Assembly: GCF_002860285.1 (NCBI RefSeq)
Contig: NZ_PGVF01000014.1
Span: 1 to 64,000, forward strand
Reading direction: 5' to 3'
Source of the DNA: Bacillus sp. M6-12
GTDB lineage: Bacteria > Bacillota > Bacilli > Bacillales > DSM-1321
DNA: 64,000 nt
A program made the position numbers and the translations under genes. This document shows positions 62,763 through 64,000 of this stretch, one piece after another (within the stretch, counting starts at the first letter, position 1; each line of letters opens with the position of its first letter). Below the pieces are notes generated by a model that did not search any database, had not been told where the DNA came from, and saw only the letters and a list, made by a program, of their open reading frames with translations.

Positions 62763-63641
62763 ATGGCTCTTTCGAAAGAAAATACAACAATAGGTTTTAT
62801 TGGGACTGGCGTAATGGGAAAAAGCATGGCAGGCCATTTGTTGAAGGGCGGCTACAAGCTTTCCGTTTATACCAGAACAATGGAAAAAGCACAGCAATTG
62901 CTTGATGCAGGTGCTGAGTGGGCTGAATCACCCAAGGAGCTGGCCGGCAAGGCAAATGTTATTATTACGATGGTTGGGTATCCTTCTGATGTGGAGGAAA
63001 TATATCTAGGAGAGGAAGGAATCATAAAGTATGGTTCTGAAGGAACACTCCTTATCGATATGACGACATCAACTCCATCCCTGGCTGAAAAAATTTACAG
63101 TACAGCCAAAGAAAAAGGGATCGGAGCCATTGATGCTCCGGTTTCTGGCGGGGATATCGGTGCAAAGGAAGCCAGGCTGACAATTATGGTTGGCGGCGAT
63201 GAGAAGGATTTTAATGCGGTAAAGGGCATTTTAGAGCTGATGGGAACAAATATCGTCCATCAGGGTCCTGCAGGTGCAGGGCAGCATACGAAAATGTGCA
63301 ACCAGATTGCCATTGCCGGAAATATGATTGCAGTAAGTGAAGCAATGGTCTATGCCAAAAAAGCCGGATTGGACCAGGATCAGGTTCTTAAAAGCATCAG
63401 TTCAGGCGCAGCGGGGAGCTGGTCTCTTTCCAATCTTGCTCCTCGAATGATCAAAGGAGATTTTTCCCCTGGCTTTTACATAAAGCATTTTATTAAAGAT
63501 ATGAAGATCGCCTTGGAAGAAGCCGAAAAAATGGGTATGGAAGTTCCTGGATTGTCGCTTTCTAAATCATTGTACGAGGAGATGGCGCAATCAGGGGAAG
63601 AAAACAGCGGAACACAAGCAATCTATAAGTACTGGAAATAA
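62763..63641 (+). CDS. ykwC: Beta-hydroxyacid dehydrogenase YkwC
   Basis: 292 residues, 3-hydroxyisobutyrate/tartronate semialdehyde reductase family. GFIGTGVMGKSMAGHL near 12 binds NAD(P); DAPVSGGDIGAKEARLTIMV near 123 is the substrate loop, and GQHTKMCNQIA near 172 holds the catalytic lysine. B. subtilis ykwC lies near ptsHI too. ATG 62763 follows GGGTGGAG; a frame from 62730 is less well supported. Confidence 0.9.
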   Translation: MALSKENTTIGFIGTGVMGKSMAGHLLKGGYKLSVYTRTMEKAQQLLDAGAEWAESPKELAGKANVIITMVGYPSDVEEIYLGEEGIIKYGSEGTLLIDMTTSTPSLAEKIYSTAKEKGIGAIDAPVSGGDIGAKEARLTIMVGGDEKDFNAVKGILELMGTNIVHQGPAGAGQHTKMCNQIAIAGNMIAVSEAMVYAKKAGLDQDQVLKSISSGAAGSWSLSNLAPRMIKGDFSPGFYIKHFIKDMKIALEEAEKMGMEVPGLSLSKSLYEEMAQSGEENSGTQAIYKYWK

Positions 63642-63644
63642 GAA

Positions 63645-63812
63645 AAGCGGAAGCGCCCTGATATTAGGAACGTCGACTAAAATCTGGCGGTTCTGTGCCA
63701 AACGTCGACGCCAGCACATCCTCAAAAGCTGCCGCTTTGTTTTGTGTGATGGGTCGCTGCCGTATCGTTACTTATCCTGTGCGTCGGGGCTGGGAGCTAG
63801 AGCAAGACAACC
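63645..63812. repeat. Dispersed repeat family A, copy 3 (inverted)
   Basis: Reverse complement aligns with 29829-30025. Begins AAAAGCGGAAGCGCCC and ends GGGGCTGGGAGCTAGAGCAA. Lacks the extra hairpin of copy 2. Confidence 0.8.
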
Positions 63813-63961
63813 ATACCTGTTAAAAAAAGTTATACTTCTTATCTAGTGGGAAAAGCCTGTGCGTCCATATTTTGTTCTTTTGCTGCTTATCATAAAAAAC
63901 ATAGGTGTCTCATTTCGTGAATATCCTTGAAATAAAAGGATAGTTGAAAGGGGCATTTATT

Positions 63962-64000
63962 ATGGGATTATTTGAGGATATCAAAGAAAAATTCAATGAG
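63962..64000 (+). CDS. Start of an unidentified gene, cut by the window end
   Basis: ATG 63962 after GAAAGGGGC begins MGLFEDIKEKFNE. Only 13 codons are visible. Cannot be identified. Confidence 0.55.
   Translation, partial: MGLFEDIKEKFNE

Noticed and set aside
1..64000. Prophage, insertion sequence or integrase gene.
   Set aside because: No transposase, integrase or phage structural gene was found; mobile signs are limited to non-coding repeats.

Overview
The window is chromosomal DNA of an endospore-forming Firmicute of the Bacillus group. Evidence: AT-rich DNA with strong AGGAGG-type ribosome sites and frequent TTG/GTG starts, spore genes (alpha/beta-type SASP, sspH), SigI/RsgI, phosphorelay kinases resembling KinE and KinD, a broken spo0E, ComK, and a gene order that recalls the Bacillus subtilis kinE-mtn-spo0E-kinD-mhqR-ykvI-ykvS-ptsHI-ykwC segment. 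I would not name a species.

Layout. 0-6 kb: ftsW-like SEDS gene, a Mn2+ (yybP-ykoY) riboswitch driving a TerC-family exporter, an MFS gene, then sigI-rsgI. 6-8 kb: SASP and small spore-like genes, and an array of about 20-bp direct repeats. 8-13 kb: B12-radical SAM protein and lutABC (L-lactate oxidation). 13-22 kb: membrane acyltransferase, KinE-like kinase, a low-complexity acidic/basic protein, YitT-family gene, several small membrane proteins, tRNA-Arg(CCT) and a GNAT pseudogene. 22-30 kb: the methionine salvage genes mtnK, mtnU, mtnE and mtnWXBD, with two SAM riboswitches; mtnA is not in the window. 30-44 kb: spo0E pseudogene, PilZ protein, ZIP transporter, Fsr-type MFS, KinD-like kinase, mhqR, oligoendopeptidase F, ykvI, ykvS, CapA protein. 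44-53 kb: frameshifted sigma factor, HAD phosphatase, RDD, cupin, adaA-ogt alkylation repair pair, a sortase with its LPXTA substrate, LOG protein. 53-57 kb: the most unusual stretch (below). 57-64 kb: SDRs, PilZ, ptsHI, sspH, ykwC and the start of a truncated gene.

The most interesting locus is 54031-56238. An XRE-TPR regulator of the RRNPP (PlcR/NprR/Rgg-like) type is followed 51 bases later by a secreted protein that is only a signal peptide plus seven tandem 15-residue units sharing the core ADIPSL. I infer a quorum-sensing receptor with a multi-copy pheromone precursor. A comK homologue follows, separated by a 20-bp-stem terminator and a gene remnant, which raises the possibility of cell-density control of competence.

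A second theme is gene decay: spo0E (two single-base losses), a GNAT gene, a sigma factor (T5 run), an FG-GAP-like lipoprotein/secreted gene (in-frame stop), and remnants of a Cache-domain receptor, a SPOR-domain wall protein and a VOC protein. A third is dispersed intergenic repeats: three families, each with at least two copies here.
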